A stretch of 64,000 bases of DNA, taken from contig FN648552.1 of NCBI GenBank assembly GCA_000310025.1, positions 94,149-158,148 on the forward strand. Direction: 5' to 3'. The notes beneath the pieces were generated by a model. The model searched no databases. It had not been told where the DNA came from and was given only the letters and a program-made list of their open reading frames with translations. Source of the DNA: Ectocarpus siliculosus (taxonomy: Eukaryota; Sar; Phaeophyceae; Ectocarpales; Ectocarpaceae). A program made the position numbers and the translations under genes. Of this stretch, positions 47,660-59,437 are shown piece after piece. Position 1 is the stretch's first letter. Each line of letters starts with the position of its first letter.

Positions 47660-49870
47660 TGCTTCGTGTAGTAGAAGACGCTGTTCCTGAAGGCGCAAGA
47701 AGGAGGTCGGCGAGAGGGCAGGAGCAACAGCGGTTTTGCGTCATGTTCCCTTCGTACGTCTGTCTCGGAATGCCGCGTGTTCCATAAACGAGAGTGCGTT
47801 GACTACGACAGTAAGTTGGAATACTGCTGCGCATGGTTGTGTTTGTGTTGCAAGCGGCTACCCCCGGGCACGTGCGAGAGGAAAGGAAAGTCTGTGATGC
47901 CTGCCGTCAGAAAAGTGGACACAACTCGCTTCCCCAACGACGCTTTGCGTTTGTGGGTGTAACGGCAGAATATGTGCATGCACGCGTTGTAGGCACACGC
48001 TGCCACCTCTCCACGGCTAGTGCAATCATCATCAAAGCTTGCGTTTATGGGTGTACGGCAGAATATGTGCATGCACGCGTCGTAGGCACACGCTGCCACC
48101 TCTCCACGGCTATTGCAATCATCACCAAAGCTTGGAAAGAGCGACCGCGCCATGATCCAAGCTGGGATAAAGAGATACGTACATAGATAGGGAGCACGCT
48201 TGGCAAGTGGGCGAATGGATACAGAAAAAAAAATCGGAACGCGTGTCGGAACCAAAAATAATCTGAAAAACTCGACAGCCCGGTTGCGGCTGACGTACTC
48301 TGTATATCCAAGGCAACACCAACGGTGGTGCTGCTGGAATAACACAACAGACGACGAGCAACTAATTGTGGAGGGAAGATGCAGTAGGATGGAAGATGCA
48401 ATGGACGTGTGTGTGTGTGTGTGCTGTGGCGGCGGGATGGATCTGCTTGCATCGGTGTTCGGCGAGAGGTGCTGGAGGCACGACGGGAGAGAGGACGAAC
48501 TTTGCGAGAGGGCCAGGAACATTGAACAGTTTTGACAACCGACAACAGCAGCAGCAGCAGTGTTACTACGTGCAAACCGGTGTCCCCAGGGAGAGACGAC
48601 GGAACGCATGAGAATGCAGAGACTACAACAACAGAGACCGCAATGTATCTCTAGCAGCGCGTGGTGACCTGCATACAAAGGGCGGACATGATGGTTGATA
48701 CTGCTGCTGTATGCACCCGTCAATGACTCACCGCACAAGTTAAGAATAAAATACAAAAATCTATCTCTCATGGCTGACAGCTCTGCCGCGCGCACACACG
48801 CGGCGCACAGCGCACACGACCGGCACACTGCTGGGGCTGCAGCAGTGCACACTGAGACGCGAATAAGCATAAACAACTGCCACGGTCGCAGATTGTGCAC
48901 GATCTTCCAGTACTATCCTTTTGCCTATTTTGGCGGTCCAAAACCCACCCACCTCAAAATCAGCATCGAGGAACAGGCGTGAGACGTACAGCTCAAAAGG
49001 ATATCACAGCACTGCTGAAGATGTACATTACTACCGCTCCTGCCACATAGCCTACTTGTGAGCGTGCGCGAGACTGACTTGTTGCTGAAGCGAGGGCGTC
49101 GATGCTGATGGAGTGGTAGAGGAAGCTGAGTGAGTGGTGTGTGGTTGTGGTGTGTGGAGGGTGGGTGAGAGGAGAAGGCGGAAGGGCTGGCAAGCTGAGC
49201 AACCAACAACGTAGTTGAGGACCGCTAATAACAGCTGTTGAGCCAAGTATTTCGTAGTTTTACCGTACAGAAGTCAGTGTTCGTTGGATTCCAGATTTCC
49301 CTGGATTCCAGATTTCCCTGAGAAATCGCCACAAAAAATAATTATTCGGATCGGAACGGAGATTTCATCCATCCGTAATAACCCTCCGTCAAGGCCAGTG
49401 ACAGTTCTGTCGATAGATGCGACGGAACACGGACGACGCGGTAGATTTTGTAATATTGTACGGCAGCAGAGCATGCCGTACCTCCATCACCATCTGCATG
49501 GTGCCTGACGCCTGATGCCATGGCGCCTGTACATCGTCTATAGCAGTTGTTGGTTCTGTCTCTCGGTGCCGCTGGTGACTCGCAAAAAATCTCTACAGTA
49601 TCATCTGTTGTCGGCGATGAGTTTTTTTTGCGTGATGAGCGACACGACCGAGTGCGATTCCGACGGGTTGATGGCTCTGCTCGGATATCCATGACAACAT
49701 GGTTGACACAAAAAATGCCTGAAAAGCGTCAAAGCGTCCGTTGATGCGAATGATGATGGGGGTAAACACGCACCAGACAAACAACAACAATGCAGAGGAT
49801 TGATTCCACAGAAGAAGCACACCCTCTGGAGGCAGTGCAATTAGAACTCCGTACAGTATATCGTTCAGAC
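47660..49870. other. Upstream region of the WSC gene
   Basis: A 365-codon minus-strand open frame spans 47803-48900, but it has low-complexity content, no domain and includes a tandem duplication, so I do not call it a gene. The promoter of the WSC gene must be at the left end. Short simple repeats (GTGTGT at 48408, CAG at 48545) are present. No gene is supported from 48900 to 49870. Confidence 0.4.
47947..48133. repeat. Tandem duplication, period 94 bp, two copies
   Basis: 47947-48040 is repeated at 48041-48133 with few differences (GCAGAATATGTGCATGCACG, TGCCACCTCTCCACGGCT). Confidence 0.95.
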
Positions 49871-52017
49871 TCCCTACTGTTGCTGCTGTGAATACATGTC
49901 ATGGTATTTGACCCTTCCTTGCGGACAAACATACACAGTACCATCTGAAAGGGTATATATTTTTGTGGGAGTATCCTGACCACCTGCCGAGATTCCCGGT
50001 ATTGCTATATTAGGCAGGTTGAGGTATGTACAAACAAACGTGAGCGATAGCGGGCGACTGAGAGAGAAGCAAGCAAAAGGAGGAATCGGACTGAATGAAG
50101 CGGAGAGAGGCTCGACCTTGCACACAACAAGTGGTCGGACAATAGTATGCATGAAGTACATAGTGTTTCTATCTCCAGGCCTCGGACAAGCCCGCCATTT
50201 CAGGGGCATTCTCAGTCCTGGTCTGCTGGTACGGGTCTCCACAAAGCCGGTCCGAAGTCCGAAGCAAGACCGCCGGAATATGCATTATGATGTACATAAA
50301 AAAAAAAAATGATGAATATCTACATGTTAGGTCGGAGAGATGGCACCGGGTGCGATCGTTTTATTAAATGTTTTTCCCTCGGGTTTCTTATCGCACCCCC
50401 GTACCATATCTATCTCCGATCGGCGTCATCTCTCCGGCTGGTGTCATCTCTCCGACCGGTGCCATCTCTCCGACCCCGGTGCAGAAATGCAATTACAGTA
50501 TATCGTTTAGTTTTTTCATCAAGGCACCCCGGTGCGATCTCTCCGACTGGTGCGATCCCCGACTGTTGTTGTATGTACGCACCCCGGTACCATCTCCCCG
50601 ACCGGTACCATACATCATCATACGATATCAGTTCAACCACACGTGAAGGTGCCGTTGTTGCTGGTTGGAAGCACACCGGTAACGGCAACGCAGGCTGGTA
50701 CGTGACAGCTTTCCGTGCAGCGAGTGGTCTTGTGTTTGGTGCGAGTTCGGCTATATGGCGTGACGACAACAAACGGTGTCGTTTCCACCTGAGGTACTGT
50801 GTGTACGGTATCAGCTCTCTCCCGCTTTCGTTTCGGTCTTCCTTAAGGAATACCAGTATACGTATGTACACGTAGCAGTACAAATAGAGTCGTGTGTGTA
50901 CGGTTGGTAGAGAACACACATTGACATGCATGTGTGCGCATTGAGACGTTAGCGGGCAGGGGGGGCGTATTCATCAGTACGCCCCCATTAGTGCACCCTA
51001 TCGAGGCAACTGCACTGTCACTGCAGTCACTGCAGCGATTCCTTCAGCTGTAGCTACGAAGTAGCTGGCATGTGATGCGAGGTTAGGTAGGCAAACACAC
51101 AAGTGATATTATTATCCACACAGACGCCCAAGCTGTCTTCACCTGACGGTTACAGACTTGGCAACGCCTTAACAATACCGCATAAACTCATGCAGTAGAA
51201 TAATTGAGTCGCTCTTGTACCGCAATTACTCCAACACCCCCTCGTTGAGGGGGGCGTGCAACCCAACAATAGGTTAGGGGCTTTGGGGTAAAAACGTGCT
51301 TTCCAATAAAAAGGTGCACGAAGGATGTGAAGGCTTCACAGCCGAAAAGGAGGGCCGGCGAATTCGTCCTTGTATGGGCCTTCTTTGTCGAAGAATGTAC
51401 GGAGAATAGTCTCGGGCATCTAGGGAGATTGTAGGGAGAGGGGGGAGGGGGGGGGGGAGGAAACACTAACTGCTTGGTGCAGCAGTGCGAGGAAAACTCC
51501 AGTGGCAAAGGGGGGAGAGGCCGGGAAGTCTTCGCCTAGCAACAACGGGTCCAGCACGGCGCACAGGAAAGAGGGGTGGGGCAACTCGCCGGGCCTGAGT
51601 TGTTGACATTTGGCTGGGCAGGGTCTAGAGGGCACGATGGAGGGGGGTTGCTCATAGTTCCCATGCCTCAGGTTCTCGAGAGGACGGAGCAGCATTGTTC
51701 CAACCGGACCTTTCACCGATGGTCAGTCGTCGCTTGGGGGAGGGCGTTCCTCATGTAAACGCATACCATACAAGGGAGGGTGAACCAGAACCTGGTGGTT
51801 ATCCTGGCATAAACTGTGCCACACCAGATATATACGCGACGGGTTGACTACTGTAGGCATCCCGGCAAACCAAGCGTTTCACATTTGACAGGCACACGAC
51901 TTTACACCGCGGCGGGGGGTACTCATAGGCGTGCATGCCGTAGTCGTTTGACGATTGACCCGCACGGAGGGGGGGGGAGGGGGGGGGGGTACTCTTATGT
52001 TTTACATGCCTTTGCGG
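49871..52017. other. Intergenic stretch
   Basis: No gene seen. An 18-bp degenerate array lies at 50416-50625. A sequence near 51640-51725 resembles the 3' end of the LINE at 52018-52085 (GGAACAATG, CTCCGTCCTCTCGA), so it may be a second LINE tail. G-rich runs occur at 51436-51460 and 51966-51990. Confidence 0.4.
50416..50625. repeat. Degenerate 18-bp tandem repeat, CATCTCTCCGACCGGT type
   Basis: Units such as GTCATCTCTCCGGCTGGT, GTCATCTCTCCGACCGGT, GCCATCTCTCCGACC and GCGATCTCTCCGACTGGT follow one another. They then recur with spacing as ACCATCTCCCCGACCGGT. An inverted version (GTCGGAGAGATGGCACCGGG) precedes them at 50332. Confidence 0.7.
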
Positions 52018-53917
52018 TTAGACCATTGACGACGCGTCGTCGAGAGGACGGAGCATTGTTCCCACAGGACCATCACCGATGGCCAATTGTGCCTTCCTAC
52101 TTTGCCAAAGGTGGCTCAAGAATGTCTTCCCTAGTCTATCTATCCTAACGACATATCTTCCCGCCTTTTCAAACCACTTCCTATTCCCCAGTACACCTAC
52201 CGTCTTTTCCTCTCTATATTCCATGCCTCAAACATCTCCTTGTACCTCCCGTGTATTTTTCCCAGCTCAGTCATGTACACTTCCCTATCCTTTTCGTACA
52301 ACTGACATTCCGAGACCACATGAACACGGTCTTCGCACTCGAAGCCGCAATCACATTTGAACTTGTCGTCTTCGTCATCTATCGTCCTATGTCTCCGTCG
52401 ACGTTCTCGAAGGCCTATGACCCCGGTCCTGAATTTCACCTTAAGCTTTGTCCCTGCATCCATTGGTCCATGTAGGTAATCCTTCGACCCTATTCCTTCA
52501 ACATTCCGTACACTTCTAGACCCTCCTTATAGGAAGGTTTGTTCGAAGAGCAGATAGAACAAACTGGTGCTTATTTTGTAACGGTCGAATTAGAATTTGG
52601 CTTCATTTTCTATCGGAAACCCAGGGTCACGGTGTTTGGATTTATCATTGTAATCTATAGCTGGGGATGTCATTCCGTGATCGAGTCCACGCAGCAAAGT
52701 CGGGTAAGGTGTGAGAGCTACAGAGCGCGTGAAGCAACGGAAGGACAGCAGCAGCCGCCTAACGCAGTAGCGGCGGCAGTTTAGAAAATGGACGGGACGG
52801 GACGCGGCGCAAGCATTGGGGAAGCGACCAGCGCGCGCTCGGGACCCTCCATCTAAGGTGTGTAATCGGGTCCGTCTCCAACATCCATCGTGTCTGCCGT
52901 GTTCCTTCCCGCGTCCCGCTACTCTTGTGACCTCACCGCAGAAACCTCGGTTTCTTTCCTTAGATTCTGTTCTTCTATCTCGGCACAAGAAACAGATATC
53001 TTCTCCTCGGACCCCTGTTGACCCTCCGTTTCCAGCGTTTCATCTTCGTCGATGTCTAACCCCTTCCATACGTCCTCTACAACCTTGACCCATTCCGTGG
53101 GTTGTCTACCCCTCTTTTTGTTTGCCCACTTCGCCTCCCATACTATTCTCGGCAACCTCTCCTCTCCCATCCCGCACATGCGATACTGCCATGTCAGCTT
53201 CCTTGCGTCTCTTCCCGACCGTAGGGATTGGATCCCCAATTCTGCCCTTACGGCTGCATTACTTGTGCGCTTGGAGCATCCTAGGATGATTTTCGCTGCT
53301 TTCATCTGCGCCGCCTCGAGTTCTTTCACTACCTTCTTATTTCCTTCCCATACTTCTCCGGCGTACTCTAGCGGCGGTACGATTACTCTCTTCAAAACCG
53401 CCAATTTGATGCGTGTATCGAGGTGCCGGTTTGCGAGTATTGGGTGCAGCTTCCCTGCTCGTGCTTTGCCCTTTTCTGCTACCTTGGACATGTGTGCATT
53501 CCACGAACAGTCGTTTGCGATCTCTACTCCGAGGTATGTGTGCTGGTCCACTACTGCAATCTCCTCGATCCCCCACTTCCATCTATGTTCTACTGGTTCC
53601 TCCCTGTCCTCGTTGCATACCATGGTGGCACTCTTCTTAACGTTGGCAGAAAATCTCCATTTATCAGTAAACTTCTTCGCCGCGTCAATTTGTAGTTGCA
53701 GTCCCTCAGGGGTGTCCGACATACCAACAAAATCATCCGCAAACAGCATTCCTGACGCCGAAGTTTCCGTGTCCCCTACTTTTACTCCCTTCCGGACTGC
53801 CTCTACGACTTCCAACAGATCGTTGATGAACACCTGGAACAATGTTGGGGACAGCGTGCAACCTTGTGGGACCCCCTGCTCAATGTCGAAGAACTTAGAC
53901 AGTTCTCCGTCTAGCAT
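52018..53917 (-). mobile_element. 5'-truncated LINE (non-LTR retrotransposon), interrupted
   Basis: The minus-strand frame 53917-52919 encodes the C-terminal half of a non-LTR reverse transcriptase: GVPQGCTLSPTLFQVFINDL and MLFADDFVGMSD (catalytic Asp-Asp), then the typical thumb-like LGVEIANDCSWNAHM and LEYAGEVWEGNKKVVKELE. The coding resumes at 52463-52018 with a cysteine/histidine motif (CDCGFECEDRVHVVSEC) usual at LINE C-termini, itself split by a frameshift near 52210. Between them sits a foreign 260-bp repeat. Upstream of 53917, after a frameshift, VLKKMGQSVRKA extends similarity only to about 53975, so the N-terminal RT half and endonuclease are missing, as expected for 5' truncation. 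Confidence 0.88.
52531..52789. repeat. Short interspersed repeat, copy 1, inside the LINE
   Basis: 259 bp nearly identical to 56925-57192, same orientation. It starts AGGAAGGTTTGTTCG and ends GGCAGTTTAGAAAAT. It interrupts the LINE coding sequence. It contains GATCGAGTC (52679-52687), which fits a polymerase III B-box, but no good A-box was found, so a SINE origin is only possible. Confidence 0.88.
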
Positions 53918-54430
53918 GACCGCGCTTTACGTACACTCTGTCCCATCTTCTTCAGCACTCTCCGGGGTGCGCAAAAACATGCAAGAACGGCATGATTTTA
54001 TTCGATTTACCCACCAGGGTCGGTGAGATCGCACCCGGATCTCACCGGCCCCCAAATCCAAGATTGAGCTCCTTTGCAGCTGACGGAATTAGGCACATGT
54101 GCGTACCTTTGGCACGTAGGGACGGTGTCCTCGGAGCACCACCTCTGTCCTGTATGTACGTATGCATGGTCGCCGTTCACTCGGGATGCCAGTTGTTTTC
54201 ATTTTATTGTTATGGAAGTTGCCAGCCGTACACTCAACCAAACACACAACGTACAAGCCGCACCCTACCCCACCCTCCACAACACGAAACCATTGTACTG
54301 CTGCGCACCTACTGGTATCCGTAGACGAAGACCGAAACGAAAGCAGAAGATAATCTGAAACCGTATGTGCCGGTACCTCGGAGGGAAACCACATCGTTTG
54401 TTGTCCTTGTCGCCATGGCCAAACTCGCCT

Positions 54431-56074
54431 TCAAACACAAGACCCCTCGCTGCATGGAAATCTGGTACCAGCCTTGGCCATGGAGATCTCGTCGATGACG
54501 ACGACGTTGATTTCCTTTAGCGCGGGCCATAGGGGGTTGGATGGATCAAGTCCGGACTCGAACCCCTTGGACAGCTGCAGGAAGCGGTGCAACGTCACGT
54601 TGCCCGCGGCTGTGGCAGTGGTTCCGGTGACTGCCACGCACTGTCCCATAGACCGGAAGGCTTCAACGAGGAAGCGTGCGACGTGGGACTTTCCGAATCC
54701 AGCTCGCCCGCTCAAGTAGTACAAGGAAGGCTCACTAGAGAGGACGACGGTGGCGAACTCTTTCTGGGATGGAGCCATAAGCCCAAAGTCTGGGGGCTGG
54801 AAGGTTCCAGAGAGGACCTCCGGATCTCGGCCCAGCCACTCCGCGACCTGTTTGTCGGTAGCAGGGGCTGGCGCTTCCCCATCCATAAAGTTCGGTTCGG
54901 GTTGCGACGGTTCGCCATCCATGGATCTGATGTACAGAAAATCCTCAACCTCTTGCGTGGTGGCGGCTCGCCGGTCTTCGCCCACCTACACGTTAGAATG
55001 GAAGATAGGAAGTGGTCAAAGATGGGGACGCATAACCCTAACCAGAACGAGGACAGAGGGGAAGGGCAGTGTTACAAAGGAAAGTCATAATTTACCTTTT
55101 GCCTGCGTAGGTCCTTGTCCACAGCCGCCCCCAAGATGTTCTCGGTGGTGGGCGTCTCGTCGCCGAACACCTCCTCCATCCGGCACTGTCGCTCGTACGT
55201 GCCCTCGTCGTTTTCCTCGGATATGAATTCGCCGAGGCTTCGGAAAGGTCTGGAAAGGATGAGGTGGTGATAGTGGAATTGCTCAAATGGTTGCCGATCC
55301 GGCCGGTGGAATGCAAACCCGAGGATCCTCACCCCGGTGCTCCTTCGCCAGTAGGCGGCGTTGTGGTCGTTGAAGAAGTGGGGCAAGGTTGACGGTGGAT
55401 CCCTACTGCTGTCTGATGGCACGATGACCCATTCCAGACAGTAGTCTTCGTACGTCATGCCGTCGAAGTCAACCTCTGCGTTGACGCTGTCCGGCATATT
55501 GAAAGGCCGCTGCACGCCTTGAGGTCGCTTGCAATATTTCTCAATTGTGCTGTCCACCACTCCTCCCTGGCCGTTTCGCGAGGTCCCCGGCTCCGGACGC
55601 GCCACCACCACCCGCCGTAGGTGCGGCAGACATGACACAGACTATGCTGCAAGGTTTGCACATAGGCATCCACACATACTGCTGTATTATGGGCACATGC
55701 GATCGACAGGGTTTTGAAAATTCAACATTTTAAAATTTGCATTGTATGTGTACCTGTCCTCTTTCCACGTTCAATCCGTTCAGAAGAGAATGATAGCCAC
55801 AGTTGCCATCTCCTCTGCACGGGACGGTCCTCAGTAGCTCCCGAGGTATGACGAGGTTGCTCGGACAGATTAAGTTCTGAAGCTCCCGATGCTGTCCTTG
55901 TAGTGCGCCTCGGTCCAGGATAAGGGCAAGGCGCTCCTGCAGGCTAAGTGCTCGGATTGTGTGTTCGTAACGGTAGTCACTCAACACATCAACGAGGAAG
56001 TCCTCTGAGTTTATGGTTGGCAGCGGCATAGAGCTCACGGCAAGAAGAGTCGAAAGCAATCTGATGCCGAAGAG
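54431..56074 (-). CDS. OTU protease plus PIF1-family helicase, Helitron-type fragment
   Basis: Three minus-strand exons, 56074-55754, 55641-55096 and 54985-54431, join in phase 0. Exon 1 ends with an OTU-type cysteine protease start (LLRTVPCRGDGNCGYHSLLN, the Asp-Gly-Asn-Cys catalytic block). Exon 2 resembles the region before the helicase in Helitron proteins (STIEKYCKRP, YHHLILSRPFRSLGEFI, GTYERQCRMEEVF). Exon 3 carries PIF1 motifs: LSGRAGFGKSHVARF (Walker A), AVTGTTATAAGN with TLHRF, and INVVVIDEISM (Walker B). It stops soon after at 54431, so the rest of the helicase is absent or lies behind a GTACCA donor at about 54460. OTU plus helicase is known in some Helitron/Helentron proteins. No replication-initiator (Rep) domain or Helitron ends were found. 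Confidence 0.72.
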
Positions 56075-56219
56075 CTGCAAGAGGAGCAGCAGCATACCCG
56101 AGCAGCGATACATGAAGTCGGCTACGCACGAGCATAGAGGGCAGCAGCGAGCCGGGCAGGAGGAGTGTTGCCGTCCGTTTAAAATTGACCCCCCCCCCGC
56201 CCCCCCCCGAACCATTATG

Positions 56220-56924
56220 TAATTAGGGGGTATGCAGTTGTCCCGTGCCCCACAGCAGCAGTTTGAGAGTCAGCGTGGTGAACTCACCACGAGACAGAAA
56301 GACAGCAGTAGAGCAGAGAGTACGAGCCAAGAGAGACGTGCAGCAACTGCTGTAATAACGATTCAGTATGTCATGCGCGCGCGCATGATGTGTGGTTGTA
56401 CCTGTTGATGCACACGCTTGGAGGAGAGGGTTGCACATTGGAGCTGCTCTACAATACTACTGCGGTTCGTAACCGAGAAGAAGCACAGCAGCAGCAGGTA
56501 GAGAGCTGCTACGAACGTTATACAGTGGTTTCTGCGCGGGCAACCCCGTGGTACTGCTGTGTAGCTCATGGCATAGCAACCGTCTGCGTTGGTTACAGTA
56601 GCAGACATGCAGCCCAGCACCAACAGATGGGTTGCCTGCTGTGCTTCTATATGGAAGTGCTGTGCCTGCTGTGTGGTGTGAAGTAGTTTGGCGTTTTGGT
56701 TTTCCGGGGACGCGCCTCCCGCAGCCCAGGGCACAAAGAAGTGAGGCCGGAACGAGATACATGTCCGGAGGTGTAGCGACCCCCCTCCCCCCCCCTGGTT
56801 TAAGAATTTGTAGATACAAACAGGGAACTATTGAACTTTGGTTTGAATTCGTGACATCAGTTGGAGAATTTTCTTGTGGCGGCAAGTAAACCCCTCTTTT
56901 GACTTGAGGATTGGAATCAAAAGC
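56220..56924. other. Stretch upstream of the OTU-helicase gene
   Basis: No gene recognised. 5' exons of the OTU-helicase gene may lie here on the minus strand, but none could be phased. Confidence 0.35.
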
Positions 56925-57192
56925 AGGAAGGTTTGTTCGAAGAGCAGATAGAATAAACTGGTGTTTATTTTGTAACAGTCGAATTAGAATTTGGCTTCAT
57001 TTTCTATCGGAAACCCAGGGTCACGGTGTTTGGATTTATCATTGTAGTCTATAGCTGGGGATGTCATTCCGTGATCGAGTCCACGCAGGGGCTGTAGCAA
57101 AGTCGGGTAAGGTGTGAGAGCTACAGCGCGCGTGAAGCAACGGAAGGACAGCAGCAGCCGCCTAACGCAGTAGCGGCGGCAGTTTAGAAAAT
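56925..57192. repeat. Short interspersed repeat, copy 2
   Basis: 268 bp, the same sequence as 52531-52789 with a 9-bp insertion (GGGGCTGTA next to CACGCA) and a few substitutions. Flanks of the two copies are unrelated, so it is a mobile short element, not a segmental duplication. Confidence 0.9.
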
Positions 57193-59437
57193 CCCGCCCT
57201 CCCATCCCTTTTCTTTCGAAGGTGGGGGCATAAGTTCGGGAGTATTCGGTATCTAGTCGGGTGTTGTAGAATGGTGTGTACCATTTGAGGACTTGGTCAG
57301 TTTTGGGACTCCTGCGGTTGCAGTCGTAGTCCCCCGGCTAGTATTTATGAGGAGAGAGATGGATTTGGAACAGTTGACGCCGGCCTTCGCAGCTAACGCG
57401 GCCGGAGAGACGATGAGCGTTTCGTGCGTCTCTCTCCCCAACACGTAGCCTAGAAACCGAAGAAATAATGAAGCAATTCGAAAGAAAACAAAATAAAGTG
57501 GTGTTTGTCTGTGTGTCGCGTGACCTCTGCCTCTCCCAACAACCACACACCCTCACCTGCACTGCTGCAAATCCCTACAGCCCACCCATACATAGACGTG
57601 TTGAGGAACCAAACGTGAGCACTCCTCCCCTCCTCGGGGGCTCGTTCCTTCACAGTAGAGCTGCTTTTCGGCCGTTGTGTGCACACGCATCCGAGAGAGC
57701 TCGCTGCTGTAGTACCCACCCGCTCTTTCTTTTTTCGGAACGAAGAAAAAAAGAAACGCACGCACGCTCGTCTGTGTGTTCCCCCCAGCCTCGTCCGGGT
57801 GGCCATCGCCGTTAACTGCTAGCGGCTGATGATGTCTTTGGTTGTATTGTTCGAGGTTAGGTACAAAGTGCCGCATCATCCCAGCGCCCTTTCTCGTGCT
57901 GCTCCGTCCGGCCCCAGTCTGAATCGACTCCTTCGGCAGCAGCTCACCACGTCACCTCATCAAGCAGCAACCAACCACGCGGAGGACGACTGTATATATT
58001 TTTTGGTCAAGCACCCGAGCTGTGCTGGGCACCCGAGAGAGCAGCGGGCGGGGTGTATCCAGTAGCCGTGAGCGGTGTGGATCTTTGGAGCAACCTGGGA
58101 GCACACCTTTGGTTCATACTGTGCCGGTGAGTGGAGAGAGAGAGAGCAAACCCTACGGTATGTGTCATCCGGAACTCTTTCGCAAGACGGATGGATAGTT
58201 TGCCAAACAAGGAGACGCCCTTCAAAAGAGAGAGAGATGGAGAGAGAGAGAGAGCCCTACCCTAGCACCGAGGCGTGGCACGTTGGCACGACCACTGCAG
58301 CCACCACTCACTCCCCGACAGTCTGGACTTAGGCAGTCCCATCAGTATACCTACCTTCGAAGTACAGTAAGGATGCGTGAGAACGCACGGGGGGCAGCGG
58401 TCGTTTGATACATTATTGGTTCTTGGTTTTTCCATCGCATAGAGTGGGTAGATGCGATATCAACAGGTACGTGCGATACTGAATAAACAATAAACCCGAC
58501 AGCAGCAGTCCCGCGAATGGCGCCTACTCCATTCACGATACCGCGAAGTACCTCCTGCTCAGCGAGTGCCCTGGAGCCACTAAATAGGGGCTCGGTATCG
58601 GTGATACCGTGCGATACCACCGAACCCCGTGCGATTATCGAGTTAATTGACTTGGTTCGCGTTTTTATTTTCGCCGCAATCAAATATAAAAAGCGATTGT
58701 TTTTCCTTTTTCCTCAAATATAAAAGCGGTCTGGTTTTCCCTCTTGCCCCCCTCGCAAGTCTGTTATCACAGGTGCTACCGGGTCCACGTTGAACTTGTA
58801 ATAGCCGGCGTCTCTCTGACGCCAACATGATTGATAACGTTGGAGCGAACCCACCGCCACACAAACGCTGTCTCTTTCAACTCGCGGTCGGTCTTACTGC
58901 TTTGCCCCTCCGTGACTTGTGTCAAAGGTTACATCAGCTGCTGCCACTGCCGGCGAGGATGAAGACGAGTCGCTTCGGTATATGATTTGGAGGATATGCA
59001 GACGCGTTTGTACGTGGAAGAGGATATAGTGACCATCAGATAAAACCTTGTCAATTGCCAAGGCCATGGGGATGGGGCGCAAGCAGTTTGGCGATGGACA
59101 AGAACACGTGAGTGGGGGGTGGAGCACGGTAATCAGGATGTCAACTCACAGGGCACCAAGCAATGTTGGCCAAGCAGTGTTGTGTTTCTTCTACGGTCAC
59201 GCACCCCACAGACACGCTCAACAATTTTTGTGCTGCTGCTGCTGCTGCTGTTGGCCTCGTTCGTTGGTTGTTAGGTATGTTTCATTTGCGGGCGCCATTT
59301 ATTCTTACGCATGGATGAAATGACGGCATTGATGCGTGAAAGCCATCAACGCTGCCGTGTGAATGCATACAACGCTGCTGTGTGAATGCATACAATGTAA
59401 CGATGATGACAGTGACACAACCTTTCACCACTGGCAG
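57193..59437. other. Intergenic stretch
   Basis: No gene is firmly supported. GA-rich simple sequence lies at 58128-58145 and 58208-58255. Possible 5' exons of the next gene (IAKAMGMGRKQFGDGQ, 59050-59108, followed by a GTGAGTG donor) could not be phased. A CTG run lies at 59232-59251. Confidence 0.35.

Noticed and set aside
47803-48900. 365-codon minus-strand open frame
   Set aside because: Low complexity, histidine/threonine and serine runs, contains the 94-bp duplication, no domain, no splice logic.
55026-55042. Telomere-like CCCTAACC near the OTU-helicase exon
   Set aside because: Less than two repeat units, so chance is sufficient.
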